NCBI RefSeq assembly: GCF_019097595.1
Contig: NC_080729.1
Coordinates: 3,232,917 to 3,296,916, forward strand
Direction of reading: 5' to 3'
DNA from: Hemibagrus wyckioides
Taxonomy: Eukaryota; Chordata; Actinopteri; Siluriformes; Bagridae
DNA length: 64,000 nt
Shown here: piece after piece, positions 11,807 through 29,400 of the stretch
Position numbering within the stretch: position 1 is the first letter of the stretch
How the letters are laid out: every line of letters starts with the position of its first letter
Notes under the pieces: generated by a model
Told to the model about the DNA's origin: nothing
The model's input: only the letters and a program-made list of their open reading frames with translations
The model's database searches: none
Program-made: the position numbers and the translations under genes

Positions 11807-13001
11807 TACATATTTTTTTGTAAAGTATAAGACAAATCAATTAATATACTGTTAATCTTCATACCTGTGTATAATCACTGTAGTACATGGCTTCTTCATG
11901 TCACTTAGAGTAACCTTAACGTAAAGCTTTTACTGTTTGCTGTTATGTGGAACATCTTCTTAATCTTCTCCACCTTCTGTAAGGATGGGAAAATTTAAAA
12001 GCTTTAATTGAAAAAGCTGGAGAATGAATTGGCCTTTATAGTCCAGAAATTATGGCACTCTTTGTAGAATATTATATAAAAAAGAAGTTTTAAAGATAAA
12101 CTGCAGCAATAGAAGGTGGGCTTATACGATACGAAATCACATTAAATTCTTCAAACTAAGACAAGAGAATATTTGGCCTCAAACAAAAACTCATCTGACG
12201 CAGTACAAGATATTGAACACTGTATTAAACAAGTCCGGTCCAGCTCTTAGAGGCGTGGAGGTAAATGTGCTGAGTAAATCTTTACCTTTTAAATCATTCG
12301 CAATCAGATTATATTAAAAAGAAGAACGTTAAAGATTAAAATCTCGACTTGTACTGATATAGTGATGGATTATAATAATCAACATTTCAGCACATCAAAA
12401 TATTGTTTTTAATACACAGTATTGTGCAAAAGCTTTAAAGAAAGCACTTGTAAAGAGATTCTGGAAAGTAGAAAAATAATTCAGATATGAATACAGTAAA
12501 AAATAAGCAAAACTTTACATCACGACGAAATTCGCCTTTGGGTAAATTAAAGGTAAAATCCAGGGCCAGGAAATTGGCTAGTAGGTTGTTTGAGGCTACA
12601 TTTCTCCTCCAAGCTTGTGCCAAAACATATTAAAAAATTTCTCTCTTCATATTTTTTTCATATCAAATCATATCATTTCTATTTTCTACTACATGAATAT
12701 AAAAGACATAAAACAAAAAATACGCATTTAAGGAAAAATATCTATAGAAAATATACTCTATGTTAATACTTTTGCACAGTACTGTATATAATAACGTATG
12801 TGTTAATCAGCCATCGTTTAAAATCCTAAAATTCAGCACAGGCTTTATTTGCTAATTTCCAATATTTGCAGAGGAAAAGTTTTACTTTTGGCTTAAGTTC
12901 TTTGAGATTATAAGTTTTCTGCTTAAGTGAGCGTACGATGAACAAAGCTGTGAATTCATATTTAAGTACAACGTATTTATTAGTATTTAAAGTGTGTATA
13001 T

Positions 13002-13427
<426 letters not shown>

Positions 13428-14428
13428 GATTTATTTCAGTTCATACAGTCAGTTTTTAGTGCTACATGAAGATCGACCTGATTCATCAGGAATGAACAAA
13501 TATGTCTAACTGATAATAACAGTTTGTCTCGATATATCACATAACCGTGATATATTATATATACTCCAGACTACACTCATCGCCTTTACCGACCGTAAGC
13601 ACCGAGTTGCTACATCCATCTTAAGAAAATTCTAAATAAGGCTTATAATATAGAATATTTTTTATCTCCATTTCTGCTTTGAGCATGGTGAATAAATGCC
13701 TTGGCACTGGTTTGGATCGTCTTGGACAAACATCCCGCTCCGACAACGAGGAAGTGCTTCAAATTCTGATTATAAGGTGCAGTATGCCTTATTATTATTA
13801 ACACACGCTAACGTATATATCATGACATCAGATTGGAAATCACGTGGCTTTTTTTTTTTTTAAACACTAACAAACAAAAGACCAAATAAAAAGAAAGCTT
13901 TCGATATCTAAGACAACTTAGAAAGAATTATAGAAGAAAATAATATTCTGATCTCTAACGCGTATCATGAATTAAATAAAAATATAAATTTGCCAAAAAA
14001 CGCTATTCTTTCTTCTGTCGCTACAGAATAAATGGAAAAAAAGGCATACATTAACATCGCTCCAAACGTTCACGTACATTCTTTTAACAATCTCTAAAAT
14101 AAATCTTAGCACAAAGGGCATGAATAATAATCCTTCAATTTGGTACAATTCCAGCTTTATAATTGAAGTAGGCGGGGCCTACCTGGAAACTCCATTTCAA
14201 AATAGTTATGTCATTTTTATCTTCTTTGTCTTTGATCAATAATCATCTATCTTGTCACGTGTCCTTAGATCAGGTCACATTCCCAGGGTAGGTTTTTGAT
14301 TGCTTTAGTCGAGTTCATCTAAAACAAATACTGCATTTCCATCCTCCTGGATTCCCATGGAATGCTAAGACAAATGTAATGCTATTATATGACAAGTAAG
14401 GACCTTAAACGCAGCTATAATTCTCCGG

Positions 14429-14435
<7 letters not shown>

Positions 14436-14468
<33 letters not shown>
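14436..14468. repeat. (AT)n microsatellite
   Basis: Perfect TA dinucleotides just downstream of the zbtb47 stop codon on its strand. Confidence 0.9.
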
Positions 14469-14470
<2 letters not shown>

Positions 14471-14675
14471 CAAATATAACTATACTTACATACATAGATA
14501 TTTTGATTTTAATATTAGTGGCAGCTACATCTGAAGGCTATTATACTGTAATACCAAATATGGCACACTAAATTTTTTTGACCTCTGAGGAAACTGAGGA
14601 GCTTTAGATACTTGGTTTACACGCAAAAGCTAAACAGGAAGTACCTCTAGCTTGGCAAAGGAAACAGTTCAGTAG

Positions 14676-17898
<3,223 letters not shown>

Positions 17899-19020
17899 CT
17901 GCATGGAAACAGGACAATATGTGAATAAACATGACCGTGTAGCACTCGTACATCCGCATGACAAAGAACTGGATTCTTAAAACATGCAGCAATTATTTAG
18001 TAAGATTTTCCGCAAGTCTCTTTTTCCTATCCAGGCTCCTGTATCAAACTCTGAAGGCTGATTTCCACTAGAATTTTATGTGCCTGATTGAATTACGGCT
18101 TTCTGAAATCCCCAGGCTCAGCCAACAAACACCTTGTTATTCACAAATCCAGTCGACGTCAGGCCCGTGATTCAAATTGAAATCTGTTTCTGTCTCAAAA
18201 GCTCCTTTAATTCTATAAAATAAAGAACCCATGCATCCTGAACTAGTTAGTGTTGAACAAGTGCCTGAGAGAATAATGATGATGAAGAGACATTAAAAAT
18301 AAACGTGTTAAGGTGGAACCTCCATTCTTTGATCTAGAATACCAGCAAAATGGCTTCTTGAACACTAGTGCAAGACCACAAATACTTTTTTACTCATTTA
18401 GAAATGCCTGAATTAGAGAACTTTTTAGTCCTGACTTAAACATCGCTGCAAATATATCTAATGCATCCAAGAGACAGAATGTCCTTCGGCTTTTTGTTCC
18501 GATCCATTACGGCTTTCACAAATTACTCGTAGTAAGTGTGATGTGTGAACTGTGCCATTTTATCCACTCTCCTCTCGAACTCTTCTCTTTCAAGCATTAA
18601 AAAGCAGCAGTTTGTGATTTTAGAGGTCACCACTCTCCGTGACTGCGGTGAGAAAATTGACAAGGCATCCCCTTTTCCACTAGTAGGCTGGCTTTTTAGA
18701 GGGGTGAAAGGTGCGAAAAGTACTTTTCTAAGTGAAATTACAAGAGCATCGTCTGAGATGCATTAGCAAACCAATTAAAAAAGCAGGAATGGCATTTACA
18801 AACAAACTTCCTTCTGTGTTTTTACACCAACATGATAATCTACCTCAGCGGTTTAACTGACATTCTACATAAGAGTTTCAGATAGACATTTATCTATCGA
18901 CATTTATATACTGTTTAATTTTTTTCTTTTACCATAAACTGCAGTAAAAATGCCAAGGAGAAATAAAGTGTAGATTTTTCATATTTGAGAATTAGTGTAA
19001 TGTCTGTATATTAAAGTTAT

Positions 19021-19580
19021 AGACTGATCAGGCATTACATTATGACCAACTGCCTAATATTGTGTTGTTCCCCCTTTTGCCACCAAAACAGCCCTGACCC
19101 GTCCTGCACTGTGTGTTCTGATTCCTTTCTATCAGAACCAGCATTAATTTCTTCAGCAGTTTGAGCAACAGTAGCTCGTCTGTTGGATTGGATCACACGG
19201 ACCAGCCTTCGCTCCCCACATCCATCAATGAGCCTTGACCGCCCATGACCCTGTCTCCGGTTCACCACTGTTCCTTCCTTGGACCACTATTTGATAGATA
19301 CTGACCACTGCAGACCAGGAACACCCCACAAGAGCTGCAGTTTTGGAGATGCTCTGATCCAGTGGTCTAGACATCACAATTTGTCCCTTCGTCAAACTCG
19401 CTCAAATCCTTACGCTTGTCCATTTTTCCTGCTTCTAACACATCAACTTTGAGGAGAAAATGTTCACCTGCTGCCTAATATATCCCACCCACTAACAGGT
19501 GCCATGATGAGGAGATGTTATTCAGGGAGCGTTATTCACTTCACCTCTCACTGCTCATAATGTAATGCCTGATCTGTGTA
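19021..19580 (-). mobile_element. Tc1-like transposon remnant (CTGATCAGGCAT termini)
   Basis: Ends are ACTGATCAGGCATTACATTA and TAATGCCTGATCTGTGT. The minus strand encodes a Tc1 transposase N-terminal segment, [20 protein letters not shown] and [20 protein letters not shown]. The catalytic domain is deleted. Same family as 13002-13427, 45895-46207 and 57110-57640. Confidence 0.8.
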
Positions 19581-20026
19581 AGTGCATTAAAATGCTGACT
19601 TAATTGTTGTTGTGTAAGCATCTGATTTTGGACAGAATTATTTGGCTGTCAGTTCATTATAGGCGATTTCATTTCCTAAAAAAAAGTTGAACGAAATGGG
19701 CTCCTGTCAAATATCCTTCTGTGAGGGGCGGAGCCAAATTCCGGTCCGAGAAACTGTAAACAGGGGCGTAATTTGCATAAATGATGCATAATCAATATAG
19801 GGAGATATTCCAAATAACAGCGTCCTTTAAAGAGTTTAAAAACTTTACGGATTGCAAGGAGCGTTTTTAAAGAGACAGGTATGTGTGTGTTAAACAGGTT
19901 CCCAACCTTCTGTCCTGTACATTTTGAGCTCTAATACACCTCCATCATATCAGTTAGATCGAAGCAGGTGTGTTAGGTGCAGGAAAAACACTAAAATATT
20001 CAGTAAACAATGCTGAGATCTGTTTA

Positions 20027-20050
20027 CACACACACACACACACACACACA
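20027..20050. repeat. (AC)n microsatellite
   Basis: AC dinucleotides upstream of zbtb47. Confidence 0.85.
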
Positions 20051-20239
20051 GGCAGATCTAAGTAGAAAAGTGAGGCACAAATAAATCATGCACTTGAAAG
20101 CTTTGGAAATGATTGACTAAGAGAAATGAAAGTATGCTAGGAGCTGGTCAGGCCTAGAGCCACAGATATCATGAAAAGGTGTAAAGCGTTTGCAAAGGCC
20201 TGAGCTGTGAGAGCGATCCAGAACAGAAGATCAGACCAT

Positions 20240-20920
20240 TGTAATGCGCTGCTCTTTGGTGCAAACCAGCTCCGATTCTCCTCCCCGGGATGCACGCTGT
20301 CCCTCTCCATGAAAGAACCGATTTTTTCCGCTTCACATCTGCGCGGCGTCCTTTCCATTCACCCGACTGCCCTTTTCCTCGCCATGTTCGCGTGCGGAAT
20401 GAGGGAAGTGGTGATTGGAGCTCGAAAATCATATGGGGCGCTCCGGTCCGGTGCAGTTAAAGCGACAGCGGTGTGATTTCCCTCCGCGCGCGCGCGCATT
20501 TCAGTCCACTTAGTATTTTATTTTTTAATTATTATTATTATCATGTATTATTCCAACTCACGTAATTTTGCCTACGTGTCAAAACTTATAGAGCTATTAT
20601 TTTTGCGACAGGTTTGTGTTGAATTTTCACATAATATTAATATAAATTAGTGCTCCAAAAAGTTTTTAATACCGCATCTCTCTCTCTCTCTCTCTCTCTC
20701 TTGCGCGCACGCGCTCTCACGCCTCCTCCTTCCTAGCGCCGGGTCGTGCACGCGCGCGCGACTGCCGGGTTCAGCGAGTTCGTGGCAGAGTTGAACGGGT
20801 TCAGCACAACCGAGTGAACTGAGCTCGGTCATTACACGGACAGCACAGCTCTGACCACTGGGGGGCGCGAGAACACCTTAGACGTGACTGCTGCGTCCGA
20901 GGAAAGCGCGCGAGGTTAAG
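20240..20920 (-). promoter_or_regulatory. CpG-rich block, likely zbtb47 promoter/first exon
   Basis: CpG dinucleotides are dense here (GCGCGGCG, CGCGCGCGCGC at about 20486-20498, CACGCGCGCGCG, GGGGGCGCGAG), while the flanks are CpG-poor and AT-rich. It lies about 2.4-3 kb upstream of the first recognised zbtb47 coding exon. A (TC)n run sits at 20680-20701. No exon boundary could be fixed, so the assignment is positional inference. Confidence 0.45.
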
Positions 20921-21318
20921 AGGCAGATTTGCAGGGAATTAAATTATCATTAAGCTTCACAAATCTTCTTAAACATCCGGTGATTTATTTAATTCCATTG
21001 GAAATACGTTACTTTTCTTTATTTTTCATTACATGTTTTCTAAAGCAATTTTTTGAGTTTTGTGAACCTTGAACTTCACTTATTCACATTATCACTGTTA
21101 GTGACGCTGCAGATAAATTCTATTTTTTCTGCATGTTTAAACCATTTTAATTTTATTACTATTATTATTATTATATGTATTTTTTCTGATCCCTTAATCC
21201 GTTTTAGTTGGTGGTTTCTGACTCGCCAGGTGAACCAAAACAGGTAATGATATAAATAATCCGGTTATTTTTGCATATAACGACGCTGGTCTAAATCAGG
21301 AACGGCTTTGACGCGCAC

Positions 21319-21392
21319 GGCGCCGTGGCTTAGTTGGTTAAAGCGCCTGTCTAGTAAACAGGAGATCCTGGGTTCGAATCCCAGCGGTGCCT
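21319..21392 (+). tRNA. tRNA-Thr (AGT)
   Basis: A 74-bp cloverleaf. Acceptor strands GGCGCCG and CGGTGCC pair with one G-T, with discriminator T. The A box TGGCTTAGTTGG is at 21326-21337 and the B box GGTTCGAATCC at 21371-21381. The anticodon loop CTAGTAA puts AGT at 21353-21355. There is no intron. A TTTT run about 28 bp downstream could terminate Pol III. The sequence agrees with vertebrate tRNA-Thr(AGT) and looks functional. Confidence 0.95.
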
Positions 21393-21803
21393 TGATGAGG
21401 GGCCCCTTGGAGTGGCTAAATTTTCCGGATCTGTAGATGGATATTTCATGAACCATTATCAATAGAGCGCAAGCTACAGAGGGGTGTGAAGATGAGGCGA
21501 TTCAAATAAATCCGTTCAGCCATCAAAAAGCAGGCTAGCAAGATGATTTGTCCTTAATTCTGATAATTACTAAAACACTCCTCTGCATTGTTTGAGTCTT
21601 AACAGTAGATCTACCCCAGATTCTAAACGAAGTTGGGTTAATTAATCGAATTGTATTGTTTCATCATGCCACTATAGCAGATACAATGTGGTCTCATCAA
21701 ATCTCTAATTATTGCTATCAAAATCATTATCATATTTTTTGTGTGTGGATGTCTGAGGTTTTCACACATAACAGACAGATAATCAAACAGGTTATTGTCT
21801 TCT

Positions 21804-21805
<2 letters not shown>

Positions 21806-21855
<50 letters not shown>
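21806..21855. repeat. (GATA)n microsatellite
   Basis: About 12 perfect GATA units. Confidence 0.95.
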
Positions 21856-21856
<1 letters not shown>

Positions 21857-22675
21857 ATATAAACTGATGGTTATATACCTGATATTTAATCACACACTAT
21901 GCTGATCCTACAATATGCAATAACACACTACACAGCTAAAGATTTGTGGACATCTGACCATAACATCCAGTCTCCCTGTGCTGTTATAACCTCCACTCCT
22001 CCATCCACAAACATTTGGACATATAGCACTAAAATGTACAATATAGTACAGTAACACATTACTCACAAAAATGTCAGAATGTAGGTGACTTCGAAATATG
22101 GGCGCTGTAAAAGCAAAGTTACTGATTTATTTACTCTATTACATGTTTATGACAAATATGACCCCTGAAAATGTAAAAAAAAATAAATCAAAAATTACAG
22201 AAAAAAGTCATCACTGTAATAGAGTAAGCTGTGTGACTGAATCTTGTAGACAGAAATGGTTTATTAAATTGCTATTCCATGTGGCAGATTAGCGTGAAAT
22301 CTCCACTGATTGCATTGTTTTATTATGTAATACATCACCACGTCTTGGAGACAGCAGCTAATTATTTTCTCTTTTGTTCTCGTGGTTCAGGGAAACGCAT
22401 TTAAACTGTGAGTCAGTCAGTTGTGCGAATAAACAAATCCAAAATAAGCCGAGTGTTTGGCTACGAGTTAATAAAAAAACGATTGACATTAGCCAAGGTT
22501 CGGATCTTCTGAAATTACTGGTTTATATTAATGGGGTTTTCATAATACATTAACATTTCTAAAGAGACAATTCAATCTACGCTCTGAGAGTAATAATAAA
22601 AAACATGTTCAAAAGTGTTTATTATTTAACAAAGAAAGCATCTGATCATTGAGATGGTGAAGATTTCTGAAAATA

Positions 22676-22780
22676 GATTAGGGGAAGGTGGAAGATTAGT
22701 GGTTAAGGTGTTGGAGAACTGATCAGAAGGTTGTGAGTTTGAATCCAAGGTCCTTATCCCTCACTTGTATAAATGTAAGT
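22676..22780 (+). repeat. tRNA-like SINE fragment
   Basis: GTGGTTAAGGTGTTGG resembles a Pol III A box and GTGAGTTTGAATCC a B box about 25-30 bp later, as in tRNA-derived SINE heads. The copy is short and runs directly into the Tc1-like MITE at 22781. Confidence 0.5.
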
Positions 22781-23299
22781 ACAATATATTGCCAAAAGTT
22801 TTAGGACACCCCTCCAAATCATTGAATTCAGGGGTTCGGCTTAACCCCCATATTTCTAGTGAAAGGAACTCTTAATGCTTCAGCTTCATACCAAGACATT
22901 TTGGACAATTTCATGCTCTTTGTGGGAACAGTTTGGGGATGACCCCTTCCTGTTCCAACATGACTGCACACCAGTGACCAAAGCACGGTCCATAAAGACA
23001 TGGATGAGTGAGTTTGGTGTGGAGGAACTTGACTGGCCTGCACAGAGTCCTGACCTCAACCCCATAGAACACCTTTGAGATGAATTAGAGTGGACACTGT
23101 GTCAGGCCTTCTCTTCCCACATCAGTGCCTGACCTCACAAATGCGTTCAAAAATTCCCATAAACACACCCCTAAACCTTGTGGAAAGCCTTCCCAGAAGA
23201 GTTGAAGCTGTTATTCCTGCAAAGGGGCGGGCCAACTCCATATTACATTCATGTGCATGTACAAGGACATGTCCCAAAACTTTTGGCAACATAGTGTAT
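22781..23299 (+). mobile_element. Tc1-like MITE with DD34E transposase C-terminus, copy 1
   Basis: Ends are TATATTGCCAAAAGTTTTAG and CAAAACTTTTGGCAACATAG. The plus strand encodes the end of a Tc1 transposase, with [20 protein letters not shown] and later [10 protein letters not shown]. Exactly 34 residues separate the Asp of QHD from the Glu of PIE, the DD34E spacing. The N-terminal half is deleted. Sister copies are at 27275, 30991, 43838, 55209 and, as a foldback form, 9168. Confidence 0.85.
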
Positions 23300-24445
23300 C
23301 TCTGGATAAGTGGGTCTGACAAATGCCAGAAATGTAAATGTAGTGTTTTGTAGCTGTAAATTTTTAACACCACAGACATTTAGTTAAGCTGGACTAGGAC
23401 CAGCCTCTGCTGGCGGATCATCCAGTTTATTAACAACGGGATGCTCAGGATTCCTTATTAAATTAGAGGTCGAGTCTGGCTCCTGCATCTGGTGGGGTCA
23501 AGTGCTGCGTGTCGGCAAGCAGGGGGCAGGGGATGGGGAACGTTTGGTTTATTGGGGGTTTGATTTAACAAGGGATTTAGAGGATAAATAACAGATGGAA
23601 TGTATTTAAAAGTGCATGTAAACAAAGATGGTATCTCTCGTACACTCAACCCCCGGCGTCTATTTCATTCTTATTGGCTGTGTTCATGTCCAACAGAACC
23701 GACAGCCATCGTTCCACTTATTACATGAAATCTAACAGCGAAAATTCAGCAGACGTGAGTGCAAAATATCTGCAAAACTATTTATTCGACCGATCTCAGC
23801 ATAACATCGTGTACATAAATAAGCGCTCTCTTCTACACACGTATTCAGAGCATGCATGTAAACATTCATGAGACTCCACAGAATAAATCATTTTTGATCA
23901 GTTACAGACATTTTGGTCCCTACGTGTAGAAATATAAAAACAATCTGAGTATTCTAAACTGTCTGAACTAATATAGCACAATAAAACACTTCATGTACAA
24001 TACAAATCTTACAAAACGTACAATGGCAACATTTACAGAGAGATCTAAAAAAAATAATAATAACAATTACAGGCACAAAACACCCTGAATATATACATAC
24101 ACGTGGACGGACATGATAAATAAACAGGAATTCAAAGGAAACATTCTTTATGACTGTCAGTGGAACAGACCTTATAGTCTGCAATTACAATAAAACAAGG
24201 AAAGGATAACAAATAGGAAAAGCAGACAAGAAGACTGATTGTTCATGCTGGGTGCATCCAAGTAATAACGAGAGCACTAATCAGGAATAAAACAGGCCTA
24301 ATACACACCTCTGAGGTCACCGCACAGGTAATTAAGGGTTTGAAAACAGACAATCGGATCCAATTTGTGTGTGTTAATGAGGCAGAGATGAAAGGAGATG
24401 ACAGCAGTAAATGTCAGCTCACAAATCCTTGCCCCGAACCTGGGG

Positions 24446-24462
24446 TGTGTGTGTGTGTGTGT
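24446..24462. repeat. (GT)n microsatellite
   Basis: Short GT run downstream of the vipr1 stop codon. Confidence 0.8.
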
Positions 24463-24867
24463 GGGACAGGACAGGATAGGACATACTTCACAGAATGTAA
24501 TCTTCTGACTCTGGTTTTGACAACTGATGCTGATTAATAATATTTGCATGTCACAAAATGTTCCTGATTATGACATTTCCCAAAACCATAAACGAAAGAC
24601 CCCCCCATCCCTGCCCCCTCAACACACACACACACACAGAGTCTCCCTCGCTAAAGGCTAGCGTCTAGAATGACTAAGAACATCAGCGTTCACATCATGG
24701 ATGCACTCAACCGCATGCCTATTTAACACCGACCGTCTAAACTCGGCTGCATTCCACTGCCATGCCGGTTCACATTGCGATGATGGAAACCAGTTCAGGA
24801 TTGAACTCGGCCCAAAACTGTGGGAGAGGTCGGGATATCTGGATATTAGCTCATTCAGTAAGTCATC

Positions 24868-26377
24868 TCAAATGGTAGAGAATTCGTCCATGCAGCTGGA
24901 GACGCGGTGCGTGGTGGGGCTGCACTTGGTCAACATGGTGATCTGGGTGTTGGAGGTGCTACCGTTGCTGGCCAGAGAAGGATGGTGGTATTTGGTGTTG
25001 GTGCCCAGAAACCTCTGCATGTGCCACCGCCGCCACTTCCGCTTGATTTCAGACTGGACCTGAGGCGCAATTTGAGAAAAAAATATTTTTACAAGATTTT
25101 AACTGAGGAAATTAGCAATGGTGGTGATCATAGGCAGTTTGGGACGTCTCTTAATCCAACATGCACAAGGACGTTTCTAACGTCCATCAGATAATCTCAT
25201 GATGTTGGTGGTTTTGTGGGCGGAGCCTGATTGGTTTGCCCATGCAAATAGGAATCAAGACAATGGGAAGTTCATTCCAACATGGAGGCTTGGTCCATAT
25301 TTGATGCTGATTGGCGGTGACACCAACTGGACACCTGTTTACAACCATCCTTTTGTTGTCCATTAACACATCACTCAGAATTTGCTTATTTTGTTGACAG
25401 AAAGGACGATAAAATGCCTTTATGCTAATTCCAGCCCTGCATGCAGGTACAGTTTGTCACAGCGATATCATAATTAACCACCATTTTATATATCCTCTTT
25501 ATGTTCATACAAAATATATCCAGTGGGTGGCGATGATGTATCAACAAAATTGTATTAACACTAACGAGCTCTGTTCCATGGCTGTGCTGCTTTCTGAAAT
25601 TTACAAATGCCACCTTTAATTTGTTACACTCTTTACTAAACCCAGTGGTTGGTTAAATATTGAATAAAAAAGAGAGTGAATGTTAGTATTACCTCTCCGT
25701 TTAGGAAACAGTACAGGATGGCAACGCAGAAACCCTGAGGGAGGAAAAATGGTGAATGATGAATTATTAAGATAAGATTCATTATTGTTATTGTACATGA
25801 GCGGGAATTTCATTTAGCAGTAATATAACTGACCAGAAATGTATATTTATTATAATATATTGTTGTACTTGTGAAATTGTAATAGAACAGATTTATTTAT
25901 TCGAACATGATCCACACTTTTTCATACTGTAAGACCACACGTGATCATTGTGCGTTCTCTACGTTCTGCTTGCATCGTTCGTCCCTTTAAAAGTATGGAT
26001 TCTCAAAACAAACAGCTGAACTTGTTTGCTCCATAACCTTTCATAATGCTTTGGGGAATTCTGCTTATTAGAGCCAATCTAACAGATCCAACAGAGCTAT
26101 ATTTACTGCTTAAAGACATGGTCATATTTCACGCTCTACATATTTTATTAGACTCTGGAGAAAGAATGATGAGATGGGATGCTGCTTTTTTTTCCCCTTG
26201 ACAGCCATTTTGGGCTTAAGAGCAAACAAGTCTGGATTAAAGGGAGGGGAAATGCAGATCCCAGGATGAATTCATCACTGCCAGTTTATGGATATTCCTG
26301 GCATTTCAGGAATCCGAACCGGATAAACAATGAGAATGAAATAAAGACTAAATTAATTTTGTGTGTGAGTGTGTGTC

Positions 26378-26446
<69 letters not shown>

Positions 26447-29400
26447 CAAACCCCAAATGTATACCTGAAAAGAACCCAGGATAAGATCAACCACGAGCCG
26501 CATGTAAGACTGCACCTGATGAGGTATGAAGGCGAAGATGATGTAGTTGATTCCAAACAGAGGAATCAAAAGCAAAGTGGATTTCGCCAACCTCCTGCAA
26601 ATCACAACAAGCGATAAACAGCATCCTTATTATCATAAATTCAGAAACTTAAGTTCATTTGTTACATCAGTGTTTACATGAGGAAACCTCCTTGCATTCA
26701 GAATTGGTTTATGCACGCAAACAATCTGCGTGTAGTTCACTTCAGTAGAAAAGTCTAAGACTGGTTTTATTAGCATCTAAACCGTCGCCTTTAAACCTAA
26801 ACAGCTGGATTTAAGCAAATAAAAAAACCTCGGATAGAAAATACAGACTGCAGAAACAGATTGAGTTTGTTTCTGAGTTTGTCAAATGTAGTGCACATGT
26901 AGGAATCTGGTTTAATTTAACAACATGACTTCCAAAGTCATGAACAGCACATGATACCGTGATTATTTTACATTTCATTATTTTATAATCTGAATATACA
27001 ACTGATTATATGCACGACCTATGCATAATTTAGCTAGTTACATTCACAATTAATAAAGTAATGCCAGTGTTTATGTTTTGGTTCATTTGATGCGCTTTCC
27101 TGTGAAGAAAACGTACCGCTTTAAAGGATAAGCTTACCAAGTACTCGTCTGCTGCACTGACAGCTCACTCTAACTGCTGTTCACATTATTAATTAACGTT
27201 TATCAAAGAACATTTCAGTCCTCTGATTAAGATGAGTCTTCTCTAATGTTTGTGGAATTTTGAGGAAAGATACCCTAGTTTGCCAAAAGTTTTGGGACAT
27301 CTGCCTTCACATGCACGTGAATGTAATATGGAGTTGCCCCGCCCTCTGCAGCTTCAACTCTTCTGGGAAGGCTTTCCACAAGGTTTAGGAGTGTGTTTAT
27401 GGGAATTTTTGACCATTCCTCTAGAAGTGCATTTGTGAGGTCAGGCATTGATGATGGACGAGAAGGTCTGGCTCACAGTCTCCACTCTAATTCATCCCAA
27501 AGGTGTTCTATGGGGTTGAGGTCAGGACTCTGTGCAGGCCAGTCAAGTTCCTCCACACCAAACTCACTCATCCATGTCTTTATGGACCGTGCTTTGGTCA
27601 CTGGTGTGCAGTCATGTTGGAACAGGAAGGGGTCATCCCCAAACTGTTCCCACAAAGAGCATGAAATTGTCCAAAATGTCTTGGTATGAAGCTGAAGCAT
27701 TAAGAGTTCCTTTCACTGGAACCAAGAGGCCGAGCCCAACCCCTGTTTTTGGTGTCCTAAAACTTTTGACAAATTTGTGTGTGTGTGTGTATGTGTGTGT
27801 GTATATATATATATATATCACTTCGAGGTCAGAATTATGAGAACAAATATTATTTCACTCAAACTGCTGTATATGAAAAAAGCTCTTTAAATAGCGCTGG
27901 AGTCTGGAGATATGTGTGCAGTTTCTATAAGTGAATCCTCATTACAAGCAACATCAGTGTAATGACACGACACAATTTAACAGAGTTTCTAAACCATCTC
28001 TGATTTCTGTCATGCGCCACAAACTCACGAGTACTGGTTCGATTCGTTTCTGCCGATGTCCCTGCAGTTGATTTTCTGCCGAAGAATCCGGATGATGCAT
28101 ATGAAGAGGATGAAGTTCAACTGCAAACATCAACAATCGATTAGGACACATTTCCAGCTGCGATTCTTGGCTGTAGTGAAAATCTAAGCAACTCACCAGG
28201 ATTATTAGCAGAATGGGGGTTTTTATAATCCACCACAGATTGTCGTCAATAATATCCCAACATCTGCAAAGCAAAGAAGACAATGCTAGTTTTTGTTGGA
28301 TATATTCAGATTTTTCCATTCTGATTGTCATTTGGTTTGAACAGAATGATCGCACTGGTTTAATGATGATTGGTTTAATTGGGTCAAAATGAATTTTTTT
28401 TCCCCAAAGTACCTCAAATCAAAGACATGTGTGAATTTTTATTTTTGTTTATGTAGTTTACAGACTGAAAAACGCAGCTGGGCTCAAAAGTGCCAGCTGA
28501 ATTTAAAAAGCTTTTTTAAAAAATATTAAATAACAAAAAACATATTAAAAAAAAACATGCACTTATACCTCACAAAATAAAATGTAAAATAAATAAATAA
28601 ATAAATAAAATAAAATAACTGTTCAAAATAAATCTCAAATGACTCGAGGACTATATTTTAATTCCAATCACATATAAAAATTTTCTTATTTTTCATTTAA
28701 AGATAAATTAATTAATTAAAACTAAAAAAAACTATTAGAACAAAATACAACACATTCGATGAATTAATAAACAGGAAGAAACATACACACATAACTTAAT
28801 AAAATAAAATAAAATAACTTTAAAAATACACACAAAAAAAAAATAATAATAATAATAAACCAAATGACTCAAATCACATTACATACAAATGTTCTTCTTT
28901 TTTATTTCAAAATAAATATATAAATTAAAAATAAAAAATGATTTAAAAAATACAGTACATTAAATAAATAATAAACAGAAAGAACCATGGTCAAATGGCT
29001 TAATAAATAAATACATAAATAGAATGTAATTAAATAAAGTAAAATAAAAATAAAATAACCTGAAAAATGAAATAAAATAACCTTTAAAAATAAATCTGCA
29101 AATGACTCTGGAACTATATTATCATTCAAATCACACTCGTCTTCTACACTCTCACAAAAATAACCTGCACTACACCTTGTCTCTGATGTGCTAGCCTCAA
29201 GCGCACACCTTTAGCCATTAGTATGTATCTCCTAGATAAAAAGCAGCTTGTCATGTAGCTTTAACTCTTAAATCCCTTTCAAAGACACACTATACACACA
29301 TTATATACAGTATATACTCACTACACACCCAGTGACAAAATAGTTTGATGAATGTTTGAATCATTAGAATTTATATATTACATACACATCATATACTGAT

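Larger units (their letters stand above)
17905..24867. other. zbtb47 upstream / vipr1 downstream region
   Basis: Contains a Tc1-like remnant, several microsatellites, a CpG-rich block that probably holds the zbtb47 promoter and first exon, one tRNA gene, a SINE piece and a Tc1-like MITE. No protein-coding signal was recognised. The human neighbours NKTR, SS18L2 and SEC22C are not present. Confidence 0.6.

Noticed and set aside
22875..23078. Possible functional transposase
   Set aside because: Only the C-terminal part around the second Asp and the Glu remains; no DNA-binding domain.
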